DNA of 64,000 bases from Streptomyces sp. GQFP. Lineage in GTDB: Bacteria > Actinomycetota > Actinomycetes > Streptomycetales > Streptomycetaceae. Under the pieces are notes generated by a model that worked only from the letters and a program-made list of their open reading frames with translations, did not search any database and was not told the origin of the DNA. Positions 31,948-39,885 of this stretch are shown in pieces. Location of the stretch: NCBI RefSeq assembly GCF_021545335.1, contig NZ_CP089312.1, positions 7,998,001-8,062,000 of the forward strand. Direction: 5' to 3'. The position numbers were made by a program, and so were the translations under genes. Every line of letters begins with the position of its first letter. The first letter of the stretch is position 1.

Positions 31948-33399
31948 ATGCCCCGCCGCCACATACGCGTGACCGGCGCCCCCGAAGCCCCCCTCCGGGC
32001 CGCCCTCACCGCCCTGCGCACCGAACTCGGCGTCCCCGAGAGCTTCCCGCCCGCCGCACAGGCCGAGGCGGAGCGAGGCGCCAGAGCCCCCGTCCTCCCC
32101 GCGACGGACGCCACGGACATCCCGTTCCTCACCATCGACCCGCCCGCCTCCACCGACCTCGACCAGGCGATGCACCTCGCCCGTCGCCCCGGCGGCGGCT
32201 TCCGCGTCCGGTACGCGATTGCTGACGTCGCCGCCTTCGTCGTACCGAACGGCCCCCTGGACACCGAGACGCACCGCCGGGTGACGACCCTCTACTTCCC
32301 TGACGGGAAGACCCCGCTGCACCCGCCGACGCTCAGCGAGGACGCGGCCAGCCTCCTCCCAGGCCGGATCCGCCCGGCAGCGCTCTGGACGATCGACCTC
32401 GACGCGGACGGCCGTACGGTCGCAGTCGACGTCCATCGCGCCCTCGTCCGCAGCCGCGCCAAACTCGACTACGAGGGCGTGCAGCGCCAGCTGGACGCCG
32501 GTACGGCGGAGGAGCCACTGGCCCTGCTGAAGGACATCGGCGAGGCCAGGGAACGCCTGGAGGTCGAACGCGGCGGCATCTCCCTCAACGTGCCGGAGCA
32601 GGAGATCGTGGAGGTGGAGCGGGACCACGCGTACACACTCACCTACCGCGCGCCGCTGCCCGCCGAGGGCTGGAACGCCCAGATCTCCCTCCTGACGGGG
32701 ATGGCGGCGGCCGAGCTGATGCTGGCGTACGGCACGGGTGTGCTCCGTACCCTCCCCGCCGCTCCGGACGGCGCGGTAGGCCGGCTGCGCCGTACCGCGC
32801 AGGCCCTGAGCGTCGACTGGCCGCACCATGTCTCGTACGCGGCCCTGATCCGCTCCCTGGACCCGCGCCGCCCCCACCACGCGGCCTTCCTCCAGGAGTG
32901 CACGACCCTGCTGCGAGGCGCCGGCTACACGGTCTTCCGCGACGGCGACCTCCCTCCGATCACCACCCATTCCGCGGTGGCCGCCCCCTACGCCCACTGC
33001 ACGGCCCCACTGCGCCGCCTCGCCGACCGTTACGCCTCGGAACTCTGCCTCGCCGCCGTCGACCAACAGCCGCCGCCCGACTGGGTGTTGGCGGCCCTGG
33101 ACGCGCTCCCCAAGGAGATGGCCGAGGGCGGGAGACGGGCGGGCGCGGTGGAACGCGGATGCCTGGACATCGTCGAGGCAGCGCTGCTCAAGGACCGGGT
33201 GGGGGAGGTCTTCGAGGGATGCGTGGTGGACGTGGAGGAACGCAAACCCACGGTCGGGACAGTGCAGTTGGAGTCTCCGGCGGTGGTCGCGCGCATCGAG
33301 GACGACGACGGCACCCCGCTGCCCCTCGGCGAACGGCTGCGGGTACGGCTCACGAGGGCAGACCTTGGTGCGGCGGGGGTGCGGTTCGCTCCGGCATGA
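31948..33399 (+). CDS. RNB-domain ribonuclease (RNase II/R family)
   Basis: This 483-residue 3'-5' exoribonuclease has the RNB core from residue about 50 with FLTIDPPASTDLDQAMHLAR. Asp64, Asp70 and Asp72 align with Asp201, Asp207 and Asp209 of E. coli RNase II; the fourth acidic residue is Gln73, a change also found in actinobacterial RNB proteins. VAAPYAHCTAPLRRLADRY gives the RNB end motif. Cold-shock and S1 domains are reduced or missing, so it is shorter than RNase R. The ATG at 31948 is clear. The last 50 bp overlap a convergent gene. Confidence 0.92.
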   Translation: MPRRHIRVTGAPEAPLRAALTALRTELGVPESFPPAAQAEAERGARAPVLPATDATDIPFLTIDPPASTDLDQAMHLARRPGGGFRVRYAIADVAAFVVPNGPLDTETHRRVTTLYFPDGKTPLHPPTLSEDAASLLPGRIRPAALWTIDLDADGRTVAVDVHRALVRSRAKLDYEGVQRQLDAGTAEEPLALLKDIGEARERLEVERGGISLNVPEQEIVEVERDHAYTLTYRAPLPAEGWNAQISLLTGMAAAELMLAYGTGVLRTLPAAPDGAVGRLRRTAQALSVDWPHHVSYAALIRSLDPRRPHHAAFLQECTTLLRGAGYTVFRDGDLPPITTHSAVAAPYAHCTAPLRRLADRYASELCLAAVDQQPPPDWVLAALDALPKEMAEGGRRAGAVERGCLDIVEAALLKDRVGEVFEGCVVDVEERKPTVGTVQLESPAVVARIEDDDGTPLPLGERLRVRLTRADLGAAGVRFAPA

Positions 33400-33979
33400 C
33401 GGCCCGCAGCGAGCGTACGAGGGTGTCGGCGTCGTCGGCGTGGAAGCGGACGAGGCGGATGTCCCGTCGGCGGCCGAAGAAGGTGAAGTGGGCGACCGGC
33501 TCGGTGAGTTGGAGGGTGATGGTGGTCTGGGAGCCGATGGCGAGGTCGAGTTCGCCCTCGGTCCGCTGATGCGTGGTCCGCAGCTCACGACGTACGGTCG
33601 AGATCTTCTCCAGGGGGATGCGCAGATCGACGTGGGCGGCGTAACGGACGTGCAGCGACCGCGAGTTGAGGTCGAGGACGTGCGGGCGGACGACGGAGGC
33701 CGCGTGCAGCCCGATGACGAACTCGATCGTGTAGACGTCCAGGACGAACACGGTCCAGTGCACGGCAGGCCAGCTCCGCAACAGCACGAACATGGCGACC
33801 GTCTCGACGACGCACACGAAGGCGAACGCGAACATGGTCGCGCCCTGGCCGTGCGCGTACCCGAAGGCCTGCCCGCCGTCGCCTGTCCTGTGTCGGCGCC
33901 GTGTCACCCACAGCACCAGACTGACAAGCAGCCGCACCTCATGCCGTACGAGGACGCCCGCGGTCCTCATGACTGTCAT
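33350..33979 (-). CDS. hypothetical two-TM protein, coupled to MerR regulator
   Basis: This 209-residue protein has a short N-terminal hydrophobic stretch (residues about 14-27) and two close membrane helices (about 49-90, containing FAFVCVVETVAMFVLL and VFVLDVYTIEFVIGLH). A soluble C-terminal beta domain follows (HVRYAAHVDLRIPLEKIS onward). The ATG overlaps the MerR stop as ATGA, so it is coupled to that regulator and could be its membrane partner. The 3' end overlaps the RNB gene by 50 bp, tail to tail. No domain is recognised. Confidence 0.7.
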   Translation of the reverse strand: MTVMRTAGVLVRHEVRLLVSLVLWVTRRRHRTGDGGQAFGYAHGQGATMFAFAFVCVVETVAMFVLLRSWPAVHWTVFVLDVYTIEFVIGLHAASVVRPHVLDLNSRSLHVRYAAHVDLRIPLEKISTVRRELRTTHQRTEGELDLAIGSQTTITLQLTEPVAHFTFFGRRRDIRLVRFHADDADTLVRSLRAVMPERTAPPPHQGLPS

Positions 33980-34761
33980 GACCGTCCTCCGGTGACGATC
34001 CGCAGCGCCCCGCGCACGGCGGCGGCCTGCGCGGGGGCGAAGTCGGCGTAGAAGGCGCGCAGGAAACTGTCGGTGGGGGTCCCCCCGCTCGAGCGAAGCC
34101 GAGAGTGGGGGAGGTCGATGTCGGCCTCCGGGAGCAACTCGCGGGGAAGACAGTCCGCGAGGGCGCGGGCGGCCTCCGCCACGCGGGGATCGTCGGTCGA
34201 GGCGTCGACGAGGGCGTCGAGCAGCACGTACACCTCGTGCGCCCGAGCAGCACCCTCGGGCGTCGCGAAGGCACCGCCCAGCGCGGCCATCACGCGCTCC
34301 CGGTCCGCCGGGGCCGCCGTGGTCTCGATGAGCGCGAGCATCTCGCGGTCCTTGGCGGCCATGGGGGAGTCGGAGAGAGGCGCCAACTCGGCGAACATGG
34401 CGGCGAGTTCGGGCGAGACGGGCCCTTCGGCGGGCAGCGCCTCCGCATCCAGCAGCGCACGCAACCGCACCCGCCGCTCACGAATGGCGACCTCCTGCCG
34501 GGCAAGATCCTCGTCCAACTCGGCGAGCACCTCGACAAGATCCCGCCCGGCCTCGTCCGCGAGCACGTCCCGCACCTCGGCGAGCCCGAGCCCCAACTCG
34601 GTCAGCCGCCTGATCCGGGCGAGCACGACGGCATGCCGCAACGTGTAGTCCCGGTACCCGTTGGCAAGCCGCTCGGGCTCGGGCAACAGCCCCAGGTGGT
34701 GATAGTGCCGCACGGTCCGCGTCGTGACGCCGACGGCGGTGGCAAGCTCTCCGATCCGCAT
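33976..34761 (-). CDS. MerR-family regulator (TipA-like), autoregulated
   Basis: This 261-residue protein has the MerR HTH at the N-terminus (MRIGELATAVGVTTRTVRHY, then HHLGLLPEPERLANGYRDY), followed by a coiled coil and a helical C-terminal domain (about 120-255) that probably binds a ligand. No Cys ligands for metals are seen, which argues for a drug or organic ligand. A dispersed palindromic repeat encodes LPHSRLRSSGGTP near residue 225. The gene starts with ATG at the predicted transcription start of a 19-bp-spacer promoter. Confidence 0.9.
   Translation of the reverse strand: MRIGELATAVGVTTRTVRHYHHLGLLPEPERLANGYRDYTLRHAVVLARIRRLTELGLGLAEVRDVLADEAGRDLVEVLAELDEDLARQEVAIRERRVRLRALLDAEALPAEGPVSPELAAMFAELAPLSDSPMAAKDREMLALIETTAAPADRERVMAALGGAFATPEGAARAHEVYVLLDALVDASTDDPRVAEAARALADCLPRELLPEADIDLPHSRLRSSGGTPTDSFLRAFYADFAPAQAAAVRGALRIVTGGRS
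34073..34114. repeat. palindromic dispersed repeat inside the MerR gene
   Basis: GGGGGTCCCCCCGCTCGAGC and GAAGCCGAGAGTGGGGGAGG follow each other. It encodes LPHSRLRSSGGTP, a peptide that recurs in unrelated Streptomyces proteins because the repeat inserts in frame. Confidence 0.7.
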
Positions 34762-34767
34762 GGGACC

Positions 34768-34798
34768 AGTAGAAACGCTGACGTTGCGGCAGGGTCAA
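34768..34798 (-). promoter_or_regulatory. MerR-type promoter with 19-bp spacer and operator
   Basis: On the minus strand -35 TTGACC (34798-34793) and -10 TCTACT (34773-34768) are 19 bp apart, the long spacer that MerR proteins correct by twisting DNA. Between them lies the dyad ACNCTGNCG-TTG-CGNCAGNGT. The -10 is 7 bp from the start codon, so the message may be leaderless. Confidence 0.75.
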
Positions 34799-34935
34799 GC
34801 GAGCGGTTCATGGCGCCGGGCTTCCCTGACGTCAGGGGTGATCGTGTGCCACGATCGAGGGAACTGTTCCCGATCTCACGGACAGGTGATCAGCCGATGT
34901 CCCAGTCTGGCGAGCGACCGAAGGAGGGGCGTGAC

Positions 34936-35514
34936 ATGACTGCCGTGACTCATGAGCCCACCACCATGGCTGAGGGCCTGCTGGAGATCTTCCTGTCCCT
35001 CGACACCCCGGAGGGCTTCCGGGCAGAACTGATCGAGGGGGAGATCGTCGTGACGCCGCCGCCGGACGGGGACCACGAGGACTACATCGAGCTGGTGCTG
35101 GACCAGGTGTACGGGAAGTCCCGGACCAAGATGCAGTTTTCCGGCACCAAGGGCCTGAAGATGCCGAGCGGCGGCGACAGTCCGAAAAACCATGTCATTC
35201 CGGATGCCACCTTCGCTCCGAAGGCGCTTCGGCTCTACCGGGGAAAAGGGTCCTGGATGCCCTGCGACGGCGTTGCCATGGTGCTTGAAGTGACCTCGTC
35301 GAAGCCCAAGGCCGGCCGCGAGGCCAAGCGCCGCTGCTATGCCCGCGGCGGAATTCCCCTTTACCTGCTCGTCGACCGCGAGGCCTCCTCGATCACGCTG
35401 TTCAGCGACCCGGAGAAGGGCGACTACCGCCAGCACTGCACGTTCCCGTTCGGTAAGCCGCTCACCCTTCCCGAACCCTTCGCCTTCGACTTGGACACGA
35501 CTGAATTCCTCTGA
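34936..35514 (+). CDS. Uma2-family PD-(D/E)XK nuclease-like protein
   Basis: This 192-residue protein has the Uma2 (DUF820) fold: AELIEGEIVVTPPPDGDHE at the N-terminus with Glu31/Glu34, VIPDATFAP with Asp90, and MVLEVTSSKPKAGREAK with Glu118 and a following Lys. These give the D-ExK-type metal site. Uma2 proteins are often multi-copy and of uncertain target in Streptomyces. The ATG follows AAGGAGG. It is divergent from the MerR gene, and a 20-bp gap separates it from the AraC gene. Confidence 0.9.
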   Translation: MTAVTHEPTTMAEGLLEIFLSLDTPEGFRAELIEGEIVVTPPPDGDHEDYIELVLDQVYGKSRTKMQFSGTKGLKMPSGGDSPKNHVIPDATFAPKALRLYRGKGSWMPCDGVAMVLEVTSSKPKAGREAKRRCYARGGIPLYLLVDREASSITLFSDPEKGDYRQHCTFPFGKPLTLPEPFAFDLDTTEFL

Positions 35515-35537
35515 CGCCCGCGCAGTAACGTGGAGCG

Positions 35538-36401
35538 GTGAAGGCAACCGGGGGCACACGCGAGCAGGCACTGTGGACCAGAGCGAGACTGGGCCGCTGT
35601 GGCCCCGCCCTTGATCTCCTCACCGCCCGCTTCGACCGCCACGTCTACGCCCCGCACGCCCACGACGAGTTCACCGTCGGCCTGTGCACAGGCGGCACCG
35701 AGGTCATCGACTACCGAGGCGGGCGGCTGCGCCCCGTGCCGGGCTCGATCGTCGTACTGGACCCCGGAGAGATGCACACCGGTGGCCCTGACACCGACGG
35801 CGGCTACGCCTACCAGGCCCTGTACGCCGCCCCCTCCCTCCTCACCGACGGCACCACCGGCGGTCTCCCGCACTTCCGTGAGCCGCTGCTCGACGATCCC
35901 GAACTGGCCGCCGCCTTCCGCGCCGCGCACACCGACCTGAGCGCCTGCCCGGACCCCCTGGAGGCCGAGTCCCGCCTCCCCTGGCTGCTCACGGCACTGG
36001 CCCGCCGCCACTCCACGGCCCGCCCGGTGGACGACCGGATCCCCGGCGCGGACCGGATAGCCCACGCCGTACGAACCCGCCTCGCCGACGAGCTGACCAC
36101 CCCGCCCTCCCTCGCCGACCTCGCCACCGACCTGGGCCTCTCCCGCTACCAGCTCCTCCGGGCCTTCCGTACGACGGTCGGGATACCCCCGTACGCCTGG
36201 CTGGCCCAGTACCGCGTGACTCGGGCCAGGGGTTTGCTGGAGGCCGGACTGCGACCGGCAGAAGTCGCATCGCTGGTCGGCTTCGCGGACCAGGCGCACC
36301 TGACCCGCTGGTTCCGGCGGGTCATGGGTGTGACCCCGGCGGCGTACCGCAACAGCGTTCAAGACGGCGGCCGGGGAGGCAGCCGACACTTGCCCGCATG
36401 A
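35538..36401 (+). CDS. AraC-family regulator with cupin domain
   Basis: This 287-residue protein has an N-terminal cupin sensor (VYAPHAHDEFTVGLCTGGTE, residues about 38-57). The double HTH of AraC proteins follows (SLADLATDLGLSRYQLLRAF and PAEVASLVGFADQAHLTRWF, about 195-280). The GTG at 35538 is the first in-frame start after the Uma2 gene. The stop overlaps the transporter ATG as ATGA, so it probably controls that transporter, as in other AraC-EamA/LysE pairs. Confidence 0.92.
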   Translation: MKATGGTREQALWTRARLGRCGPALDLLTARFDRHVYAPHAHDEFTVGLCTGGTEVIDYRGGRLRPVPGSIVVLDPGEMHTGGPDTDGGYAYQALYAAPSLLTDGTTGGLPHFREPLLDDPELAAAFRAAHTDLSACPDPLEAESRLPWLLTALARRHSTARPVDDRIPGADRIAHAVRTRLADELTTPPSLADLATDLGLSRYQLLRAFRTTVGIPPYAWLAQYRVTRARGLLEAGLRPAEVASLVGFADQAHLTRWFRRVMGVTPAAYRNSVQDGGRGGSRHLPA

Positions 36402-37381
36402 CTGCACGCGGCTGGTTGTTGTTCTCCCTGATGGGAGTGGTCTGGGGCATCCCGTATCTGCTGATCAAGGTGGCGGTGGAGGCGGACCTGTCGCCGTCCA
36501 CGGTGGTGTTCGTACGCTGCACGCTGGGCGCGGCGCTTCTCCTCCCCTTCGCGATCCGCCAGGGCGGCCTGCCGCGCACGATCCGCACGCACTGGCGCCC
36601 GATGCTGGCCTTCGCGGTCATCGAGATCATCGGCCCGTGGTGGACCCTGACGGACGCGGAACGCCACCTGTCCAGCTCGACGGCGGGCCTGCTGATCGCC
36701 GGGGTGCCGATCGTGGGGGTCGCGCTGGCGCGCTTCTTCGGTAGTACGGAGAGGCTGGGGGCCAGGCGGCTCACGGGCCTGACCCTGGGCCTGGCGGGCG
36801 TGGCGGTCCTGACGGTCCCGCACCTGACGGGCGGCGACGCCCGCTCGCTGGCGGAGGTCCTGCTGACGGTGATCGGCTACGCCACGGCCCCGCTGATAGC
36901 GGCCCGCCACTTGAAGGACGTCCCGTCGCTCCACCTCACGGCGCCGTGCCTGGCGCTGGCGGCCCTGGTGTACGCCCCGGCGGCGGTGGTCACCCGCCCG
37001 GCGACACTTCCGTCCCCCGACGTCCTGGCCGCCCTGGCAGTCCTGGGCGTGATCTGCACGGCCCTCGCCTTCGTGGCGTTCCTGGAGCTGATCAAGGAGG
37101 TCGGCCCGACGCGGGCCACGGTGTTCACGTACGTCAACCCTGCGGTCGCGGTGGCGGCGGGCGCCCTGTTCCTGGACGAGCCCCTCACGGCCGGGATCCT
37201 GGCCGCCTTCGCCCTGATCCTGGCGGGATCGGTCCTGGCGACGGCCACTGGACCGCGTCAGGGCGGACGCCCGGTAGCATGGTCGACACGGCAGACGAGC
37301 CGGGCGGACGGCCGCGTGGACTCCCCTTCGGGGGCGCTCCCCGAGGAACGTCCGGGCTCCACAGGGCAGGGTGATGGCTAA
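36398..37381 (+). CDS. EamA (DMT) family transporter
   Basis: This 327-residue transporter has ten predicted helices in two five-helix repeats (residues 5-150 and 155-290). The second repeat contains FVAFLELIKEVGPTRATVFTYVNPAVAV in pieces, the EamA signature. Substrates are typically amino acids or metabolites. The last about 30 residues (after PRQGGRPV) are polar and encoded by sequence that is also the 5' end of rnpB; homologues usually end sooner. So the natural stop may be a trade-off with the RNA, or the true end could be earlier by read-through differences between strains. Confidence 0.9.
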   Translation: MTARGWLLFSLMGVVWGIPYLLIKVAVEADLSPSTVVFVRCTLGAALLLPFAIRQGGLPRTIRTHWRPMLAFAVIEIIGPWWTLTDAERHLSSSTAGLLIAGVPIVGVALARFFGSTERLGARRLTGLTLGLAGVAVLTVPHLTGGDARSLAEVLLTVIGYATAPLIAARHLKDVPSLHLTAPCLALAALVYAPAAVVTRPATLPSPDVLAALAVLGVICTALAFVAFLELIKEVGPTRATVFTYVNPAVAVAAGALFLDEPLTAGILAAFALILAGSVLATATGPRQGGRPVAWSTRQTSRADGRVDSPSGALPEERPGSTGQGDG

Positions 37382-37710
37382 CGGCCACCCGGGGTGACCC
37401 GCGGGACAGTGCCACAGAAAACAGACCGCCGGAGATCTCGATCTCCGGTAAGGGTGAAACGGTGGTGTAAGAGACCACCAGTGCCCAGGGCGACCTGGGC
37501 AGCTAGGTAAACCCCACCCGGAGCAAGGTCAAAAGGAGCGCCGCTGTAACAGGCGCGCTCTGCGCGGACGTTCGAGGGCTGCCCGCCCGAGTCCGCGGGT
37601 AGACCGCACGAGGCCGGCGGCAACGCCGGCCCTAGATGGATGGCCGTCGCCGAGACGTCCGCGAGGACCCTCGGCACAGAACCCGGCGTACAGCCGGGCT
37701 CGTTCTGCCG
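37292..37710 (+). ncRNA. rnpB: RNase P RNA (class A)
   Basis: The catalytic RNA of RNase P, which trims tRNA 5' leaders. The 5' segment CGAGCCGGGCGGACGGCCGC pairs with the 3' segment GCCGGGCTCG. The universally conserved blocks GAGGAACGTCCGGGCTCC, ACAGAAAACAGACCGCC, GGTAAGGGTGAAACGGTGG and GGTAAACCCCACCC are present in order. Length about 418 nt matches Streptomyces rnpB. It starts 90 bases before the stop of the transporter gene. Ends were set from the terminal helix and may be off by a few bases. Confidence 0.97.
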
Positions 37711-37712
37711 TA

Positions 37713-37754
37713 AGGTCCCCTGGCCAGTGAATACGCTGGGCAGGGGACCTTTTT
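37713..37754 (+). terminator. rnpB intrinsic terminator
   Basis: AGGTCCCCTG (37713-37722) pairs with CAGGGGACCT (37741-37750) with a TTTTT run. This classical U-tract terminator is uncommon in Streptomyces and fits a highly expressed RNA. Confidence 0.92.
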
Positions 37755-38126
37755 GCTGGCATTGCCCTCTGGCCTGGGCCGTCCGGGTGGTCTCGCCGCG
37801 ATGCCTGAACGTGCGGTGCAGTCGCTGCTGGCTTGTACCTGTCCGATACCTCTGCTGAGTGGAGGAGCACTCCGCCGTGAGTGAGAGTGCGGGCGGCCTG
37901 GCGCGATGGCGAGGCCGAGAAATGCGGAAAGCGGGGCTGAGGCCGTTGTCTGCGTCAGCCCCGCTGAGTGTGCCCTTCGCCGTTTCGCTTGTGAGCTGCG
38001 AGGACCAGGGGCGGACCGTCACGCCGCGTTGCGCACGACGGACAACTTCGGCCGCGCCGTCAGGCCGGCGGCTACTGCCCCGTTGGTGTCGGCGTGATCT
38101 CTCAGAGGGTGGCTGTACGTGCGCGG
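37755..38126. other. intergenic region downstream of rnpB with a second hairpin
   Basis: No convincing gene is seen in these 370 bases. GCGGGGCTGA (37931-37940) and TCAGCCCCGC (37955-37964) make a perfect 10-bp stem that can stop transcription coming from the minus-strand operon at 38127. Confidence 0.65.
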
Positions 38127-38588
38127 CTACAGCCGGAACTCCCGGTGGCACCAGGTGAACAGTTCCCGTGCCTCTTGCAGCCATTGGTCGGCCATCGCGT
38201 GGAACACCGGCCGGGACACTGCACAGGCCAGCGGCAGTGTACGAATGCCGCTCAGGTACGCGGCGCTGGCGGCGCCGAGATTGCAGACCGAGAGCATGGG
38301 GGCGAGCCGCTCGACGTTCCAGGTGTTGGCTGCGGCGGCCGCCAGGGCGATCTGATTTTCCGTCAGGTAGCGGTCGTCCGTGATCAGCACCAGCAGCAGT
38401 TCCTTCCGGGCCGTCGTGAAGGCCAGCGTGATCTCCCGGCGGGCCTCCGGGTGGTCGAACCGGACAGTCACCGAGCCCGCGTCGGCTTCCGCGAGCAGGT
38501 CGTGGCGCGCCACCCAGGTGCTCACCAACCGCTGCCAATGGCCGAACAGCGCGAGCCCGTCGGGCGATGGAAGATCAGGTCCGGGCAC
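38127..38588 (-). CDS. YbjN-like domain protein, last gene of Hsp70/dynamin/kinase operon
   Basis: This 153-residue protein has a T3SS-chaperone/YbjN-like fold: an opening helix (WQRLVSTWVARHDLL), a beta sheet (EITLAFTTARKELLLVLI) and NQIALAAAAANTWNVERLAP, where the AANxWN pattern is characteristic. It ends with a basic helix VFHAMADQWLQEARELF. YbjN proteins act as adaptor chaperones. The GTG start lies 14 bp inside the end of the Hsp70 gene, so the two are coupled and could work as chaperone partners. Confidence 0.7.
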   Translation of the reverse strand: MPGPDLPSPDGLALFGHWQRLVSTWVARHDLLAEADAGSVTVRFDHPEARREITLAFTTARKELLLVLITDDRYLTENQIALAAAAANTWNVERLAPMLSVCNLGAASAAYLSGIRTLPLACAVSRPVFHAMADQWLQEARELFTWCHREFRL

Positions 38589-39885
38589 GTCGTACCGCCT
38601 CCAGCACCATACGGTCGGTCAGTCCGGCGTCCAGCAAAGCCCTGACGCCGGCCGGGAACGTACGCACCCGGCGTGGCTCCGGCGGTGCGTCGGAGAGGGC
38701 CGGGGGCGCGGCCACATGGGCGGGGACCGCGCCGCGGGCGAGCCAGGCCGCCCCCGTGGCCACCGCCAGTTCAGGTTCGGACACGTCCATCACCGGCCGC
38801 CCCGACCGTGTGGCCAGCAACTCGCCAACCATGGGAAGCCGGGAGCTGCCACCCACCGGGACGATGAGATCGAGGTCCGCCCAGCCGAGACCATGGCCCT
38901 TCAGCACCCGCTCGCACTCCGCGACGGTGTCCGACAACAGGGGACGGACCGCCTCCCTCAACTCGTCCTGGGTGAGCGTGACCTCCACCGGCGGATCGAG
39001 CATGGTGAGCAGATCAGTGTGCTCCGGTGAGACGGAGAGCTGCTGCTTGAAGGCGGTGCACGTCTCGGCGAGCTGGGTCCGACGGCGCAGCACTTCAGCG
39101 GCACGGTCGTCCGCCCGGCGGCCGCTGCCGCTGTTGCCCTCGCTTTCGCCGGAGGACCGCAGGCAGTCCAGTGCGGTGGGGCAGCGGTCCCGGATCAGAC
39201 CGAGCACCACCTGATCGATGGCCAGCCCGCCGGCGTGGGGCAGCCCGCCAGGGGAGCCGAGCACTGTGAGGCCGTCTCTGGTTCCCCGGGCGATCGCCAG
39301 GTCGAAGGTGCCGCCGCCGAGGTCGTACACCAGGATGGTCCGCTCCCGGTCCACCCCGTGGTCGTGCAGGGCGTACACGGCGGCGGCCACCGGCTCGGTG
39401 TGCACCTCGACTGTTTCCGGCCGTAGGCCCGCAGCCTCGGCGGCGTCCAGCATGAGCGCTCTGCGGGCCCGCTCCCAAGTGGCCGGGACGGTGATCGCCA
39501 CCCGGTCGGGCTCAGCCCCGACGGCCCGGCGGGCCTGTTCCACGAGGAAGCCGAGGACCCGTGCGGTGAGTTCCTCGCTGCTGAACCGGCGCTCGCCCAG
39601 CCGGTGCGGGAACGGCTCGCCGAACTCCCGCTTGAACTCGGCCCGGAAACGCTCGCGGTACCGCAGGCGCGAGTTCTGGGCTGCCTGACCCACCAGCATC
39701 GATCCGTCGGGCAGGAGACACACGGCACTGCGCACGAAGGTCGCTCCATGAGCGCTGACGGGGTCGCGCACCGCCAGCGGGGGCTGCCCCCGACGCAGTA
39801 CCACCAGGGCGGAGGCCCAGGTGCCGAAGTCGATGCCGTAGAACACGCCGCCGCTCGTGCCACCCGGGCCTGTGCTGTCACTCAT
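38575..39885 (-). CDS. Hsp70-family ATPase without substrate-binding domain (YegD-like)
   Basis: This 436-residue actin-fold ATPase has phosphate-1 loop GIDFGTWASALVV (DFGT at 19-22), phosphate-2 loop YDLGGGTFDLAIA (188-200) and the adenosine motif VPVGGSSRLPMVGELLA. The length ends shortly after the nucleotide-binding domain; only a 60-residue tail follows, so the peptide-binding and lid parts of DnaK are missing. E. coli YegD has the same size and sits beside yegI. ATG overlaps the GTPase stop as ATGA. A regulatory ATPase rather than a folding chaperone is more likely. Confidence 0.88.
   Translation of the reverse strand: MSDSTGPGGTSGGVFYGIDFGTWASALVVLRRGQPPLAVRDPVSAHGATFVRSAVCLLPDGSMLVGQAAQNSRLRYRERFRAEFKREFGEPFPHRLGERRFSSEELTARVLGFLVEQARRAVGAEPDRVAITVPATWERARRALMLDAAEAAGLRPETVEVHTEPVAAAVYALHDHGVDRERTILVYDLGGGTFDLAIARGTRDGLTVLGSPGGLPHAGGLAIDQVVLGLIRDRCPTALDCLRSSGESEGNSGSGRRADDRAAEVLRRRTQLAETCTAFKQQLSVSPEHTDLLTMLDPPVEVTLTQDELREAVRPLLSDTVAECERVLKGHGLGWADLDLIVPVGGSSRLPMVGELLATRSGRPVMDVSEPELAVATGAAWLARGAVPAHVAAPPALSDAPPEPRRVRTFPAGVRALLDAGLTDRMVLEAVRRART

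Noticed and set aside
34826..34835. Third copy of the CTGACG/CGTCAG palindrome
   Set aside because: The sequence is CTGACGTCAG without the 3-bp centre, so arms are differently spaced.
37877..38158. Possible 93-residue gene after rnpB
   Set aside because: A GGAGGAG ribosome-like site exists, but the frame runs through a terminator hairpin and into the antisense of the YbjN-like gene and shows no domain.
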